Shown: in pieces, positions 43,988 through 52,844 of the stretch
Layout: each line of letters opens with the position of its first letter
Numbering within the stretch: the stretch's first letter is position 1
Assembly: GCF_009746585.1 (NCBI RefSeq)
Contig: NZ_WRPO01000020.1
Coordinates: 1-64,000 of the forward strand
Reading direction: 5' to 3'
From: Novosphingobium aquimarinum
GTDB lineage: Bacteria > Pseudomonadota > Alphaproteobacteria > Sphingomonadales > Sphingomonadaceae
DNA length: 64,000 nt
Made by a program: the position numbers and the translations under genes
The notes under the pieces: generated by a model
Database searches by the model: none
The model's input: the letters and a program-made list of their open reading frames with translations, nothing else
What the model was told of the DNA's origin: nothing

Positions 43988-44521
43988 ATGAAAGGCCTGA
44001 TCTTCTCCGAGCTCATCCGCTTTATGGAAGAGAAGCAAAGCCCCCTGTTCGCGGAACAAGTCATAGCGGCGGCCGACTTGCCAAACGATGCAGCCTTTTC
44101 GCGCATCGGCGTCTACCCCACGGCGTATGCCCTCAAACTCGTCACTGCGGCCTCGCAGCTTTCGGGTCTGCCCGCGAGCGCGCTGAGCGAGGAATTCGGC
44201 AAGTTTCTGTTCGCCCGCTTCACTATTTTGTATCCGGACATTCTCTCTTCCTATTCCACCGCCGAGAGCCTGCTCGAACACGTGCGCGCGCACATTCACC
44301 AGGACGTGAAAGTGCTCTATCCCGATGCGACTCCACCCGAAGTCATCGCCGGCAGGCAGGATGGCCAATTCATGATCGAATACCGCTCGCACCGTCCGCT
44401 CGCGCATATTGCCTATGGCCTCATGCGCGGCTGCCTCGAGCATTTCGGGGATCCGCGCGCGATCGAGTGGGTGACCTGCAATGAGGTGGGGGACGTGGCG
44501 ACGTTCAGGATCGTCGGCTGA
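43988..44521 (+). CDS. H-NOX haem-NO-binding sensor protein
   Basis: The 177-residue cytoplasmic protein is a full-length H-NOX domain. It opens with MKGLIFSELIRFMEE. The proximal haem ligand is His in AHIHQDVKVLYP (His102 or 104). The structural prolines follow in DATPPE. The haem-propionate clamp YxSxR is complete (Tyr132, Ser134, Arg136, close to the canonical numbering). No tyrosine is seen near position 140, where oxygen-binding members have one, so NO selectivity is likely. H-NOX proteins usually control a neighbouring histidine kinase or cyclase. Here the partner gene is a sigma-54 activator, joined by TGATG overlap. Confidence 0.85.
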   Translation: MKGLIFSELIRFMEEKQSPLFAEQVIAAADLPNDAAFSRIGVYPTAYALKLVTAASQLSGLPASALSEEFGKFLFARFTILYPDILSSYSTAESLLEHVRAHIHQDVKVLYPDATPPEVIAGRQDGQFMIEYRSHRPLAHIAYGLMRGCLEHFGDPRAIEWVTCNEVGDVATFRIVG

Positions 44522-45942
44522 TGGCAACCTCAGTCCTCATCGTCGAAGACAGTGCCTCGATCGCGCTTGGCTACGCTGCCCAGCTGCAAAGCGCTGGGCA
44601 CAAAGTCGACGTCAGCGAGACGCTCAGCGACGCGCGCAACGCGCTCGCAAGGGATCCGTTCGACGTCGTTCTGCTCGATCTGCAATTGCCGGACGGTGAT
44701 GGACTGGAACTGCTGAGGGGAGACGCGCCCGCCAATCAGCCGGCGCCATCGTTCGTGATCGTCACCGCCGATGGATCGCTGTCCCGCGCGATCGACGCGA
44801 TGCGCCTCGGCGCTTACGATTTCCTCGTAAAACCGATCGCCGGTGAAAGACTGCTCACTACGGTGAGGAATGCCGCCGAGCGCGGCAAACGCCTTCGCAA
44901 AGTCAAACCTGCCGCACCCAAGGCCGCGCAAAACGGCTTTCACGGTTTCATCGGCCGCTCACCTGCGATGCAGGACGTCTACAACACGATTGCCAGTGTC
45001 GCCGATTCCAAGGCGACCGTGTTCGTGACCGGGGAGAGCGGTACCGGCAAGGAGCTGGCCGCAGAGGCGCTTCACGCTGCAAGCTCCCGGCGCGACGGCC
45101 CCTTCATCGCGATTAACTGCGGCGCGATACCGGAAAATCTGCTCGAATCGGAATTGTTCGGACATATCAAAGGCGCGTTCACCGGCGCAGTCGAGAACCG
45201 CATCGGCGCCGCGAAAGCCGCTGACGGCGGCACGCTCTTCCTCGACGAAATCTGCGAGATGGAGCTCAAACTCCAGGTCAAATTGCTGCGTTTCTTGCAG
45301 ACTGCGACGATCCAGCGCGTTGGCTCGAGCAAGGTGGAACCCGTCGACGTGCGCATCGTGTGCGCCACCAATCGCGATCCGGCGGCGGAAGTGGCTTCGG
45401 GCCGCTTTCGCGAAGACTTGTTCTATCGGCTCAACGTGATCCCGCTCGAATTGCCGCCGCTGCGCCAGCGCGGGCAGGACGTGCAACTGATCGCCGAACA
45501 CTTCATGACGCGGTTCGGAAAGGAAGAGGGTCGCGAATTGACCGGACTCTCCGAAGCGAGCCGGGCTGCACTGTATCAGTCGTCCTGGCCGGGCAACGTG
45601 CGCGAATTGCAAAACACCGTCCGCCGCGCCGTCGTCATGGGGTCGGGCCCTGCCCTGCACTTCGATCCGCTTCGAAGCGAAGGGGCGCCCGCCGTTGCCA
45701 TGGAGCAACCGGCGACGATCGACCGTCAGCCTGCCCCCGCTCCGTCAATGACTGATCCCGGCGAACCGGCCCCTGCGCACGACATCTGGGCGGGCATGAC
45801 CCTCGAACAAGTCGAACGCGGCGCAATCGAAGCCGCGATCGCGCGCTGCGAGGGCAACGTGGTCAAGGCCGCCAAGCAATTGGACGTCAGCCCCTCCACG
45901 ATCTACCGCAAGCTGGACAAGTGGAAGCTGCCCGCCTTCTAG
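44521..45942 (+). CDS. NtrC-family sigma-54 activator (REC-AAA+-Fis HTH)
   Basis: The 473-residue protein has a receiver (LIVEDSASIA, Asp in VLLDLQLPDGDG, Lys in FLVKPIAGE). An AAA+ domain follows with Walker A VTGESGTGKE, the sigma-54 contact loop IKGAFTGA, DEICEMEL and RQRGQDV. The C-terminal Fis-type HTH has NVVKAAKQLDVSPSTIYRKL. All residues for ATP hydrolysis and sigma-54 contact are present. No cognate kinase gene is adjacent. It lies in one operon with H-NOX and near four sigma-54 promoters, so these polysaccharide promoters are its probable targets. It converges with the SOUL gene, overlapping by four bases. Confidence 0.92.
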   Translation: MATSVLIVEDSASIALGYAAQLQSAGHKVDVSETLSDARNALARDPFDVVLLDLQLPDGDGLELLRGDAPANQPAPSFVIVTADGSLSRAIDAMRLGAYDFLVKPIAGERLLTTVRNAAERGKRLRKVKPAAPKAAQNGFHGFIGRSPAMQDVYNTIASVADSKATVFVTGESGTGKELAAEALHAASSRRDGPFIAINCGAIPENLLESELFGHIKGAFTGAVENRIGAAKAADGGTLFLDEICEMELKLQVKLLRFLQTATIQRVGSSKVEPVDVRIVCATNRDPAAEVASGRFREDLFYRLNVIPLELPPLRQRGQDVQLIAEHFMTRFGKEEGRELTGLSEASRAALYQSSWPGNVRELQNTVRRAVVMGSGPALHFDPLRSEGAPAVAMEQPATIDRQPAPAPSMTDPGEPAPAHDIWAGMTLEQVERGAIEAAIARCEGNVVKAAKQLDVSPSTIYRKLDKWKLPAF

Positions 45943-46577
45943 CCTGCCAGCTCCAACAGCATTTCGTTGCGGCGCATGAAGGGCAGCGTCCAGGGCGGAT
46001 TGTAAAACGCGTACTCGACCGGGCTCGCCGACGTGAGCCCGTTGTCCGCAATGAACCTTTTCAACTCGGCCTCGTGCTTCCGGAGCGACGTTTGGCCGGC
46101 CAGTCCCGAAAAGCGGATGGCCGCATAGCGCTTTTCCGGGACTTCGACCAAGACGACCTGAGGATTGCCGGGCTTGGGCAGCGTTTCCATGGTGTATTCG
46201 GCAGGCATGACGAACCTCACCGTCCACGAGTTGCCTTCGCCCTGCTGCATCACCGGAGCGGTCATCGCGATCTTTTGACTGGACTGCTGCATGACAGGGG
46301 CGGTCATCGCCACTTTGTCATCGGACAAGTTGTTTCCGAAGATGTAGTCCGCGATGATGCGAAAGCCTCGCTTGATCGCTTCCTCGCGACTGCCGACGAC
46401 CGTCGTCTCCGCGACGATCATCGCCGGATACCGTCTCACTTCGATCTTACCGCTCTTGCTGATGAGCGTGTAATCGGGCGTTTCGACGTCGCTCGCCACG
46501 ACGCCCCAGGAAGCCGCCGCAAGCCCTGCCAAGCCAGCCAGACCCGCCGCCGTCAGAAGCACGAATTTCTTTTGCAT
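45939..46577 (-). CDS. SOUL family haem-binding protein
   Basis: The 212-residue protein has an N-terminal hydrophobic signal or anchor (residues 5-25). The SOUL fold shows DYTLISKSGKIEVRRYPAMIV, a duplicated KVAMTAPVMQQ/KIAMTAPVMQQ stretch, YAAIRFSGL and YAFYNPPWTLPFMRRNEM at its end. Members bind haem or tetrapyrroles in the envelope; the role is not settled. Its place next to an H-NOX operon may be chance. A leader of 63 bases separates it from the ABC1 kinase gene. Confidence 0.85.
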   Translation of the reverse strand: MQKKFVLLTAAGLAGLAGLAAASWGVVASDVETPDYTLISKSGKIEVRRYPAMIVAETTVVGSREEAIKRGFRIIADYIFGNNLSDDKVAMTAPVMQQSSQKIAMTAPVMQQGEGNSWTVRFVMPAEYTMETLPKPGNPQVVLVEVPEKRYAAIRFSGLAGQTSLRKHEAELKRFIADNGLTSASPVEYAFYNPPWTLPFMRRNEMLLELAG

Positions 46578-46640
46578 CGCTTGGCACCCTCTCGGAAATG
46601 AGCTCGGAAGCCGGGCGACAGTGCCAGCCGGGTCCGACGG

Positions 46641-47963
46641 TTACATCAACTGCGGCTCGTCCGGTTCGTTCCGTAGATCCTTCGCGGGTTGGTCCAGCCA
46701 TTGGCTTGCCAGACTGCGAACATCCACACGCGCGTTGAGCCGCGCGGCAAGCAGCGCGGTACCGCCGATCTTGCGCTGGACGAACAGGACGTCGGCGGGT
46801 GGCACGTGCCATGTCGCCGTGTCGGCCGCGATCGCCATCCCGTCGTCGCGCAGCACTTCGACCAGGCGGCGATCGCCGAAGTCGAACGGGCCTTCGCGGG
46901 TGACTTCGCCGATGACGATGTCGATCATCATGTCGATCCGCGCGCGGTGCCGGCTGACCGCTCCGTCGCCCAGAAAGCCTGCCGCCACCGCCGCATCGCG
47001 CACCGCATCGCGATCTCCCGCCAAGCCTGCCCGAAACAGCTGCCGGTAGCCCTCGAGCGTAGCGCGCGCGATCGGCCTCGCAGCGCCGAAATCGAGCAAC
47101 ACCAGGCGGCCGGTATCGGGCTGATACCGATAATTGGCAAAGTTCGGATCGGTCTGCATCACGCCGAATTCGAACATCTCGCGCAGGACGAGGGAAATCA
47201 GCGTTCGCATCGCTGCATCGCGCGTATCCTGCGGCGCCGCTTCCAGCGTTTCGATCGGCTGGCCTTCCAGATAGGTCATCGCCAGTACGCGGTCGGTGGA
47301 GAACTCCGGGTCGAGCACCGGCACGACGACTTCAGGCGTGGCGGCCAGCAATCCAGTGAACTGCATCATCAGCTCGCCTTCGCGGCGATAGTCGGCTTCC
47401 TCGGCAAGCTGGCGCTTGGCGTCGGCCAGGAGCGGCGCGAGATCGAGCCCGCGCGGCAACTGGCCCGTCAGCCGCAACAAGGTCGCCACATTGTCGACAT
47501 CGGCATCGATGCTTTCGCGCACACCAGGATATTGCACCTTGATCGCCAGATCGCGACCGTCGAGAGTGGTCGCGCGATGGACTTGCCCGATCGAAGCGGC
47601 CGCGATCGGGCGAGCCTCGAATCGCCGGAACCGCCTGCGCCAGTCCTTGCCCCATTCCTTCGCCAAGACCTGCTGCAACTGCTGCGGGCGCATGTGGTAG
47701 GCATCGTCGCGAAGCCGCGCCATGATCTGCGCGAGCTCGGGCGGCAGTATATCGCCCGCATCCATCGAAATCATCTGGCCGAGCTTCATCGCTGCGCCGC
47801 GCAAGTGCGAAAGCCGCTCGGTGATCTGGATGATATTGCCGGGGGTCAGCAGCAAATCTCGCATGTGGGGTCGCTCGCCCCCCGCGAGGCGCCGCGCGCC
47901 TTCGGCGAGCATTCCACCTGCGACCCCACCGGCCAGCCGGCCGAACTGGCCAAGGCGCGACAA
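46641..47963 (-). CDS. ABC1/UbiB-like atypical kinase (AarF family), start uncertain
   Basis: The 440-residue frame is an ABC1 kinase-like protein: the KxGQ motif in AAMKLGQMISMD, alanine-rich nucleotide loop in IAAASIGQVHRA, DLAIKVQYPGV and metal-binding LLDFGAARP. Such proteins act on isoprenoid lipids, for example in ubiquinone synthesis. The TTG at 47963 falls inside what looks like the conserved N-terminus (RAVPRGRLSRL), which is open upstream to 48014, where only CTG could serve as start. An ATG at 48017-48019 is out of frame by two bases. Either a CTG start or a small indel is implied. The C-terminus lacks membrane helices, as in the short ADCK-like type. Confidence 0.75.
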   Translation of the reverse strand: MSRLGQFGRLAGGVAGGMLAEGARRLAGGERPHMRDLLLTPGNIIQITERLSHLRGAAMKLGQMISMDAGDILPPELAQIMARLRDDAYHMRPQQLQQVLAKEWGKDWRRRFRRFEARPIAAASIGQVHRATTLDGRDLAIKVQYPGVRESIDADVDNVATLLRLTGQLPRGLDLAPLLADAKRQLAEEADYRREGELMMQFTGLLAATPEVVVPVLDPEFSTDRVLAMTYLEGQPIETLEAAPQDTRDAAMRTLISLVLREMFEFGVMQTDPNFANYRYQPDTGRLVLLDFGAARPIARATLEGYRQLFRAGLAGDRDAVRDAAVAAGFLGDGAVSRHRARIDMMIDIVIGEVTREGPFDFGDRRLVEVLRDDGMAIAADTATWHVPPADVLFVQRKIGGTALLAARLNARVDVRSLASQWLDQPAKDLRNEPDEPQLM

Positions 47964-48024
47964 GCGTCCGCGCGGTACCGCCCGCTCCCGGTCCTTGGAA
48001 GGGGTGTCGGTCAGAGCATCGACC

Positions 48025-49455
48025 TTAGAGCTGCCGTTCGATCGGCAACTTGGCGAGCAAGCGGACGAGCGTTCTGGTCAAGGGATTGGTGCCCGGCTCG
48101 GTGCGTTCGGGAACGGGATTGTCGTCACGCACATCGGTCCAGGACAGCGCACCGTCCGGCAAGAGGCCGAGATGATAGCAGTGGTCCGACGCCGTCTCGA
48201 ATTGGTCTGCCATCTTTTCGGCCAATTCGGCACTTTCGATGACGAAGCCGAGTTCGGTGTTCAGATGCGCCGACCGCGGATCGAAATTGGCGGAGCCGAC
48301 ATACAAGTGCTTGCGATCGACGATGTAGACTTTGGCATGGAGCGATTTTCCCGAGTGGCGGCGCGCTCGCATCGAGTTCGATCGGATGAACTTCCTCGTG
48401 TTCCTTTTCGGCGCATCGTCCGGCGCGGGCATCTCGAACAGCTCGATACCCTGCTGCAGCAGCTTCTCCCGGAGTGGCGCATAACCGGAATGGACCACTC
48501 CGACATCGGTGGCCGCATACGAATTGGTCAAGACTCTTATGCGAACCCCGCCGCGTCGCAGTTCGCCGAGCTCCGCACATCCTTGGTCGGTCGGGACGAA
48601 ATAGCCGGAAATCAGGATAAAGTCGCTGGTCGGTCGGGCCAGCGATCGCGGCATCAGTTCGTTGAGCCCGGTCGGCTCGTCCTCGTTGTCGGTATCGGGA
48701 ACCGGCATGGACGCGACGACATGGGCTGGCGCCGACTGCCAATTCACCCGGCCTTGCTGCAATTCCGAATAGAGCGGCTGCGCTTCGATGTCTGCGAGAT
48801 AGCGCTTGGCTTCACCGCTTTGCGCGATCGCCTCTCCCTTGCGCGCGGCGTGGCGTTTCGCCTTGGCGGAGATGTGCCCCACCACGGCGGCTACGGGTCG
48901 TGTCGCGGCGCTCTGCCAGTGCCGCTCGAACACGTCCTCGATCTGGGAAACCACCGGTCCCGTCGCCAGGATATCGAGATCGTCGAACTGCCCTTTGGCC
49001 TGCACGCCGAAATACTCGTTGCCGATGTTGCGTCCGCCGATGATCGTCGCGCGCCGGTCCGCCGTGAGGCTCTTGGAGTGCATTCGAGAGGTGAGACGGC
49101 CAAAGTCGAACAGCCATTCGAGCGCGCGGAAGCGGCGCATCTTGAACGGATTGTAGAGGCGCACCTCGACGGTCGGTAGCACATCGAGAGCGGCCAGCCG
49201 GGCATCGAGCCCGACAATGCCGTTGTCGTCGATCAGCAGCCGCACCGCCACCCCGCGCTGCGCAGCCGACGCTATTTCGTCAAACACGAGCGATCCCGAA
49301 AGGTCGTCGTGCCAGATATAATACTGCACATCGAGTGAATGCCGGGCCGATCGGATCAGCCACAGGCGCGCCGCGAAGGCGTCTTTCGAATTATGTAGAA
49401 GGCAGTGATCGGATAAGCGAGACGGCGCGCTGCCGGAGGACTCAGTGTCCGTCAA
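48025..49455 (-). CDS. Phospholipase D family protein (cardiolipin-synthase-like)
   Basis: The 476-residue protein has two HKD motifs, RMHSKSLTAD (about residue 125) and LHAKVYIVD (about residue 370). Each is followed by the usual Gly/Asn stretch (GGRNIGNEYF and GSANFDPRS). Full twin motifs mean an active phosphatidyl transferase. It resembles ClsC-like cardiolipin synthases more than phospholipases. No membrane helix is present. The ABC1 kinase gene follows closely on the same strand, so both may serve membrane lipids. Confidence 0.85.
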   Translation of the reverse strand: MTDTESSGSAPSRLSDHCLLHNSKDAFAARLWLIRSARHSLDVQYYIWHDDLSGSLVFDEIASAAQRGVAVRLLIDDNGIVGLDARLAALDVLPTVEVRLYNPFKMRRFRALEWLFDFGRLTSRMHSKSLTADRRATIIGGRNIGNEYFGVQAKGQFDDLDILATGPVVSQIEDVFERHWQSAATRPVAAVVGHISAKAKRHAARKGEAIAQSGEAKRYLADIEAQPLYSELQQGRVNWQSAPAHVVASMPVPDTDNEDEPTGLNELMPRSLARPTSDFILISGYFVPTDQGCAELGELRRGGVRIRVLTNSYAATDVGVVHSGYAPLREKLLQQGIELFEMPAPDDAPKRNTRKFIRSNSMRARRHSGKSLHAKVYIVDRKHLYVGSANFDPRSAHLNTELGFVIESAELAEKMADQFETASDHCYHLGLLPDGALSWTDVRDDNPVPERTEPGTNPLTRTLVRLLAKLPIERQL

Positions 49456-49641
49456 GCGAAGCCCCTGCTCATAAGAGGTCGACCCATATCCACGTGCGCA
49501 CGACAGCCACGTAACAGCTTTGGGTTCGCCGTTCGTCGCTGAAAATTATAACGTGTAACCATGCTTTCCGCCTATACCGCAATGTCCATGAAGTCGATCA
49601 CGCACGCAGGATCTGGCGCGTGTCGGGACCAATAATAGACG

Positions 49642-50952
49642 TCAGACCACTTCGTCGGCGGATCTCGCACCGAAGATTTCGGCCACCGCCACCGGATTGG
49701 AGGGGAAATAAAAGTGAACGTAGCTCGCCGTCAAACTGCCCAGGACATAGAGCCGTTCCCCGCAGCCGCCATTGGGATTGGTCCCGACCCGGTCGGCGTC
49801 GAGGGGACAATCAAGGCTCGAATAGTGAAAGGTGTGGCCGCGCAAAGCGCCGCCGGGCATCGCCATTTCCTGAAGTCCGAGCGCGGCGAGACGGCGCTGC
49901 ATCGTGACATGGCCGGGTAACAGGCCGAGCATGGGGCTCCTGCCCCCAAGCCCATCGTCGAGGCTTTCGGCGCAATAGATCATTCCGCCACATTCGGCGA
50001 GGATCGGTTTGCCGGCGGCATGATGAGCGCGGATGCTGTGCGTCATCGCAGAATTGCCCGCAAGCTGCTCAATATGCAGTTCGGGATAGCCGCCGGGCAG
50101 CCACAGCGCGTCGCATGGTGGGAGCTGGGTGTCGACCAGGGGCGAAAAGACGCAAAGCTCGGCGCCGAGCCTGCGCAGACACTCGATATTCGCCGGATAG
50201 AGAAACGCAAAGGCGGCATCGCGCGCTACTGCTATGCGCACGCTTTGGAGAGAGCGGTGGCAAGCAGCAGTGACGGAAGGCGCGCGGAAAACCGCGGGTT
50301 CGGGAAGCCAATCCGCCTCCTGCGGCAGCAACTCGGCAGCACGGTCGATCCGCGCATCGAGATCGCGGATTTCCTGCGCCTGCATTACGCCGAGATGACG
50401 TTCGGGAAAGCCGATGCCCTCATCGCGCGGCAGGGTGCCCAGCCAGCGCACATCGCCCTTCAAACTTTCTCGCAACATGTCCGCGTGGCGCGCGGACCCC
50501 ACGCGGTTGGCGATCACCGCAACCAGCGCGACGTCGTCCCGGTACGTCGCGAGGCCGTGCGTCAGCGCGCCGAAACTCTGCGCCATCGCCGAACCGTCGA
50601 TCACCGCCATGACCGGCAGGCCGAACCGCGCGGCCAGGTCTGCGGCCGAGGGATCGCCATCGAACAAGCCCATGACGCCTTCGACCAGGATGATGTCGGC
50701 TTCCTGTGCGGCAGCATGCAGCAGCGCCCGGCAATGGTCCTCGCCGCCCATGAACAGATCGAGGGTGTGGACCGGCGCGCCGCTTGCCTGCTCCAGGATC
50801 ATCGGGTCGAGAAAGTCGGGCCCGCATTTGAACACGCGAACCGTGCGACCGAGATGGCGGTGCCGGCGCGCGAGCGCCGCAGTGATCAGCGTCTTGCCCT
50901 GCCCGGAAGCCGGCGCCGAGATCAGCAGCGCCGGGCACCGCGCATCGCTCAC
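49642..50952 (-). CDS. cobB: Cobyrinate a,c-diamide synthase CobB
   Basis: The 436-residue enzyme has an ATP-binding N-domain (LLISAPASGQGKTLITAALA, EGVMGLFDGD) and a C-terminal class I glutamine amidotransferase domain. The catalytic Cys is in PILAECGGMIY and the His in SYVHFYF. It amidates side chains a and c of the corrin ring. The start is GTG at 50952, overlapping the cobO stop. It ends a leftward operon (membrane protein-cobO-cobB) under a cobalamin riboswitch. Confidence 0.93.
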   Translation of the reverse strand: MSDARCPALLISAPASGQGKTLITAALARRHRHLGRTVRVFKCGPDFLDPMILEQASGAPVHTLDLFMGGEDHCRALLHAAAQEADIILVEGVMGLFDGDPSAADLAARFGLPVMAVIDGSAMAQSFGALTHGLATYRDDVALVAVIANRVGSARHADMLRESLKGDVRWLGTLPRDEGIGFPERHLGVMQAQEIRDLDARIDRAAELLPQEADWLPEPAVFRAPSVTAACHRSLQSVRIAVARDAAFAFLYPANIECLRRLGAELCVFSPLVDTQLPPCDALWLPGGYPELHIEQLAGNSAMTHSIRAHHAAGKPILAECGGMIYCAESLDDGLGGRSPMLGLLPGHVTMQRRLAALGLQEMAMPGGALRGHTFHYSSLDCPLDADRVGTNPNGGCGERLYVLGSLTASYVHFYFPSNPVAVAEIFGARSADEVV

Positions 50953-51554
50953 CAGTCGATGCCCTCCTGCGCGCGAACGCCGTCGCGAAAGGCGTGTTTC
51001 ACATCCTGGATCGAGCTCACCGTATCGGCCGCCGCGATGAAGGCATCGTGCGCCGCTCGCCCGGTAATCACGACGTGCTGCATCGACGGTCGCCCTTCGA
51101 TGGCGGGCATGATCTCGTCGATCTCCAGATACCGATAGTTCACGGGGTACGTGAGCTCGTCGAGCACCACCAGATGCACGTCGGGATCGGCAAGCGCTTC
51201 CTTCGCCTTGGCCCAACCGGCGCGCGCATTGGCGATGTCCGCCTGCCGGTCCTGCGTATCCCAGGTGAAGCCTTCGCCGCATTTTTCCCAGCGCACATCG
51301 GGATGCGCATTGAAGAAGGCGCGCTCCCCCACCAGTTTCGCGCCCTTGATGAACTGGAAGACGGCGGCTTTCCTGCCATAGCCGAGTGTGCGAGCCACCA
51401 TGCCGAACGCGGACGAGGACTTGCCCTTGCCGTTGCCTGTCAGGACGAGCAGCAGCCCCTTGTCGGTGGTCGCCTTCGCGATCTTGGCATCGACGACCGC
51501 CTTGTGCTTCTTCGCGCGTTCCTTGTGGCGGCGATCCTGCTCGCTCTCGTCCAT
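50949..51554 (-). CDS. cobO: Cob(I)yrinic acid a,c-diamide adenosyltransferase CobO
   Basis: The 201-residue enzyme is CobO/BtuR type. It shows a P-loop LTGNGKGKSSSAFGM, KAAVFQFIKG, WDTQDRQAD, LVVLDELTYPVNYRY and HVVITGRAAHDAFI. It transfers the adenosyl group of ATP to cobalt of the corrinoid. The ATG at 51554 overlaps the stop of the membrane-protein gene by one base. CobO works on salvaged corrinoids as well as on newly made ones, so it fits either route. Confidence 0.94.
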   Translation of the reverse strand: MDESEQDRRHKERAKKHKAVVDAKIAKATTDKGLLLVLTGNGKGKSSSAFGMVARTLGYGRKAAVFQFIKGAKLVGERAFFNAHPDVRWEKCGEGFTWDTQDRQADIANARAGWAKAKEALADPDVHLVVLDELTYPVNYRYLEIDEIMPAIEGRPSMQHVVITGRAAHDAFIAAADTVSSIQDVKHAFRDGVRAQEGIDW

Positions 51555-52126
51555 CACTTGCGGGCCGCAGACGGCAACTGCCCACCGGCCATGGTCCAGA
51601 CCATGCGGCCCGCCGCGGCGATGCCGAGCCAGACCCACATCGAAAGCAGATTGCCCGGGAAGTACTGCTCCACGCGTCCCGCGAACTCAGCCAGCGTAGG
51701 GTGATCGAAACGTCCGCTCAGCAAGTAGTAACCGCCACTCGAAAAGCCATGCGCAACGAAGGCCGCCGCCGTTGCGAGGATGGCGAAACCGGGAAGCGAA
51801 CCGGCTTTCGGTTCCAGTTTGCGAGCGGCAAAGCGGCCCGCGAGCCACATGGTGCCATAGGCCGGCAGAAGCATCCCGTAGGCCGGGGTGAAGCAGAAGC
51901 CGGACCCGCCCAGCAGGTAGATCACAACGACATCGATACCGAAGGCGAGGCCGAACAGGGCCGGAAAGGCAAGCTTGTTGCGCACGAAATAGCCGAGCAC
52001 GAAGAAGCTCGCCCAAGCGGTGTCGGGCACGTGGAAATATTGGTCCAGCGGATGCGGGCGCGTCGCCAGCATGAGCGCGGCGAGTATGGCCAGGATGATG
52101 GAATCGGCACGAGCAAAACGGGTCAT
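51554..52126 (-). CDS. Small membrane protein under cobalamin riboswitch control
   Basis: The 190-residue protein has five or six hydrophobic segments (SIILAILAALMLATRP, WASFFVLGYFVRNKLAFPAL, VVVIYLLGGSGFC and others). It recalls substrate-binding (S) subunits of energy-coupling transporters or Cbt-type cobalt proteins, but I cannot assign it firmly. It stands first in a riboswitch-controlled operon ahead of cobO and cobB, so uptake of a corrinoid, cobalt or a related precursor is the likely role. The ATG at 52126 is preferred to the one at 52156. There are no ATPase or T-component genes nearby. Confidence 0.65.
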   Translation of the reverse strand: MTRFARADSIILAILAALMLATRPHPLDQYFHVPDTAWASFFVLGYFVRNKLAFPALFGLAFGIDVVVIYLLGGSGFCFTPAYGMLLPAYGTMWLAGRFAARKLEPKAGSLPGFAILATAAAFVAHGFSSGGYYLLSGRFDHPTLAEFAGRVEQYFPGNLLSMWVWLGIAAAGRMVWTMAGGQLPSAARK

Positions 52127-52217
52127 GGGACCTCCCATTGAAAAACGTTCGAACACAGTCGCTCGTCAAGGGAAGCCCTCGTCCGCTCGGTACATCCCGC
52201 CCGCGCGAAGAACGACG

Positions 52218-52394
52218 GCGACGGGCCGGTTTCCTGACTCTCGGTTCTTCGCTTTCTCGCCGCCTTCTCAAAGCCTTGCAGCTTCAATGGCACTTGGCGA
52301 AAGCTCGCCGATCACAGTTGCGGGAGCAGTGCCGGCTGAGGCCGCATGGCCTTGTTCCGGACTTCCCGATTAAGCCCTTTCGAGCACCCGTAGC
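52218..52394 (-). ncRNA. Cobalamin riboswitch, leftward (membrane protein-cobO-cobB)
   Basis: On the minus strand a P1 stem (gctacggg with cccgtcgc, one mismatch) encloses the GAAAGGG/TCGGGAA region and the conserved CTCCCGCAACTGTGA. It ends in a B12-box-like GTCAGGAAACC. The layout is that of the cobalamin riboswitch class. The 3' end is about 92 bases before the ATG at 52126. Repression of translation or transcription on binding adenosylcobalamin is expected. Confidence 0.88.
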
Positions 52395-52490
52395 GTGGCC
52401 GGGAGTAGAGGCGCAGCCGCGATCGGGCAAGTCCCCACGCGCGATATTTCAGGCTTGCCGAGATCGCTGGCGCCCTCTATCGGCGCCGAC

Positions 52491-52657
52491 GCGACAGGTT
52501 CCCCGAAAGGGGATTGAAAGGGAAGTCGGGTGTCCAAAGACCCGCGCTGCCCCTGCAACTGTAAGCGGATAGCCACCGGCACATGCCATTGGGACACGTC
52601 GTCCCGAGAAGGCGCCGGACCGGCTTCGACCCGCTAGCCAGGAGACCTGCCTGTCGC
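52491..52657 (+). ncRNA. Cobalamin riboswitch, rightward (btuB-cob operon)
   Basis: On the plus strand a perfect P1 stem (gcgacagg with cctgtcgc) encloses GAAAGGGG, AAGGGAAGT, GCCCCTGCAACTGTAAG and the canonical B12 box GCTAGCCAGGAGACC. It precedes the btuB start by about 190 bases. The 3' flank has a further stem-loop region (about 52740-52760), possibly the expression platform. Both divergent riboswitches share the 96 bases between 52395 and 52490 for promoters. Confidence 0.92.
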
Positions 52658-52844
52658 GGTCGTTCTTCGTCCGGACAGGGTGTGCCGGCCGAACGAGGAT
52701 GTTCCTCGCGCAACGACAGCTTCGCCTTGCGCGGCCACGGCCGCTCGAGGGGCGGTGTGTCGTGCGCTTTGCGCGTGGGCTCTGGCTCCCTCTTGCGGTT
52801 CGCGGTCGAGCAAGTCTCGAACCGTCTGACTGGAGGGACTGACT

